A DNA stretch of 64,000 nucleotides, taken from the NCBI GenBank assembly GCA_017592665.1, contig JAGFNW010000020.1, positions 62,001 through 126,000 of the forward strand, read 5' to 3'. A program made the position numbers and the translations under genes. The notes under the pieces are model-generated. The model was not told the origin of the DNA. It did not search any database and worked only from the letters and a program-made list of their open reading frames with translations. Below are positions 63,530-64,000 of this stretch, in pieces. Within the stretch, counting starts at the first letter, position 1; each line of letters opens with the position of its first letter. Origin of the DNA: Streptosporangiaceae bacterium NEAU-GS5. Lineage in GTDB: Bacteria > Actinomycetota > Actinomycetes > Streptosporangiales > Streptosporangiaceae.

Positions 63530-64000
63530 TTAGGCCGTCAGGGCGGCGACGACGCCGGCGGGGTCGGCGTCGTAGAGCGGCGCGGGGTCGAGGCCCATGG
63601 ACGCGAAGTTGCCCTCGATCTCCAGGCTGACGAGCCCGTGCAGCCATGCCCACAGGGCCGTGGCCGCGAGCCCGGCCCCCGTGGGGACATCGGTCAGATC
63701 GTGCCGCCGCGCCCACCGCTCCAGCTGCGCCGCCAGCCGGTCGTCGCGGACGGCGGGAAGGACGGGCGGAAAGTCGCGGGCCACCTCGACGACCACGTCG
63801 ACGACGACGCGCATGGCGAGCCGGGACGCCTCGACCAGCCGCTCCGCGTGGGCGTCGTAGCCGGGAAGCGGCGCCCGGAACAGCAGCCGATAGCGATGCG
63901 GCTCGGCGACGGCCCAGGCCCGGTAGGCGCGCACGAGAGGCCGCAGACCACCGGGCGGCCGCCGCCTGGCCTCGTCGAGCGCGGCCGCCAGATCGTGGTA
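63530..64000 (-). CDS. TetR-family regulator, C-terminal part (cut by right edge)
   Basis: The 156 C-terminal residues of a TetR/AcrR regulator; the N-terminal HTH lies beyond the window. The visible part matches the WHG-type C-terminal domain: YRAWAVAEPHRYRLLFRAPL and ALWAWLHGLVSLEIEGNF. It converges with the LAL gene, 67 bp away. Confidence 0.85.
   Translation of the reverse strand, partial: YHDLAAALDEARRRPPGGLRPLVRAYRAWAVAEPHRYRLLFRAPLPGYDAHAERLVEASRLAMRVVVDVVVEVARDFPPVLPAVRDDRLAAQLERWARRHDLTDVPTGAGLAATALWAWLHGLVSLEIEGNFASMGLDPAPLYDADPAGVVAALTA

Overview
The window looks like chromosome of a very GC-rich actinomycete, most likely a member of the Streptosporangiales (Nonomuraea/Microbispora/Streptosporangium-like). 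Reasons: strong G/C at third codon positions, GTG and TTG starts with ATGA/GTGA overlaps, the actinobacterial proteins RbpA and a TIGR03086-type mycothiol-dependent family protein, separate but overlapping lnt and ppm1 genes, a kinase-WD40 fusion, a secreted ricin-B-type lectin, and a SigR-type promoter. The genus is inference. No rRNA, tRNA, CRISPR array, integrase or complete insertion sequence was seen.

Layout. 1-9.3 kb: small regulator/transport modules: WYL regulator-LysE exporter-hydrolase, DeoR-MFS, TauE/SafE permease, AraC regulator divergent from a DUF1772 protein, YjbR, TetR divergent from DoxX. 9.3-14.2 kb: a truncated Ig-like protein, a membrane protein with a degenerate kinase N-lobe, and the divergent MoxR-DUF58-VWA operon. 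14.3-18.2 kb: two RNA-type methyltransferases, GDPD, an Atg22-like transporter, and rbpA with a SigR-type promoter and a clear terminator. 18.3-25 kb: TIGR03086 protein, FxsA, the lipoprotein/mannolipid pair ppm1-lnt, a structured gene-free stretch, and a HelD/HelR-type RNA polymerase ATPase. 25.1-31.8 kb: a complete sugar-use operon (ROK repressor, ABC importer, GH4 glycosidase, BadF-type sugar kinase) behind a good promoter and a perfect palindromic operator. 31.8-38.8 kb: Lrp regulator, a frameshifted Ig-like gene abutting a Ser/Thr kinase-WD40 receptor, SDR, and dihydrolipoyl dehydrogenase. 38.8-44.9 kb: epimerase and a five-gene translationally coupled lipid-modification operon (FAD oxidoreductase, DUF1365, two CFA-type methyltransferases, DUF1295). 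44.9-50.1 kb: acyltransferase, FAD dehydrogenase, and a bacterial dynamin-like GTPase followed by a GPP34/GOLPH3-like protein. 50.1-64 kb: ArsR-AHSA1 pair, squalene-cyclase-like toroid protein, small hypothetical genes, furA-katG, a zincin-like protein, sulfotransferase, HxlR regulator, ricin-B lectin, a large LuxR (LAL) regulator, and a TetR regulator cut by the window edge.

Themes. Membrane remodelling is over-represented: the CFA/DUF1365/FAD/DUF1295 operon and the dynamin-GPP34 pair lie within 11 kb, separated by an acyltransferase and an FAD dehydrogenase. Two RNA-polymerase-protecting factors (RbpA, HelD/HelR-type) are 5 kb apart. Low-complexity tandem repeats of unrelated sequence recur in coding tails, linkers and intergenic DNA (4.0-5.3 kb, 9.2 kb, 41.5 kb), suggesting local repeat expansion. 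I saw no clear unknown defence or biosynthetic island. The best candidates for new biology are the five-gene lipid operon, the dynamin-GPP34 pair, and the N-lobe-only pseudokinase beside the MoxR operon.
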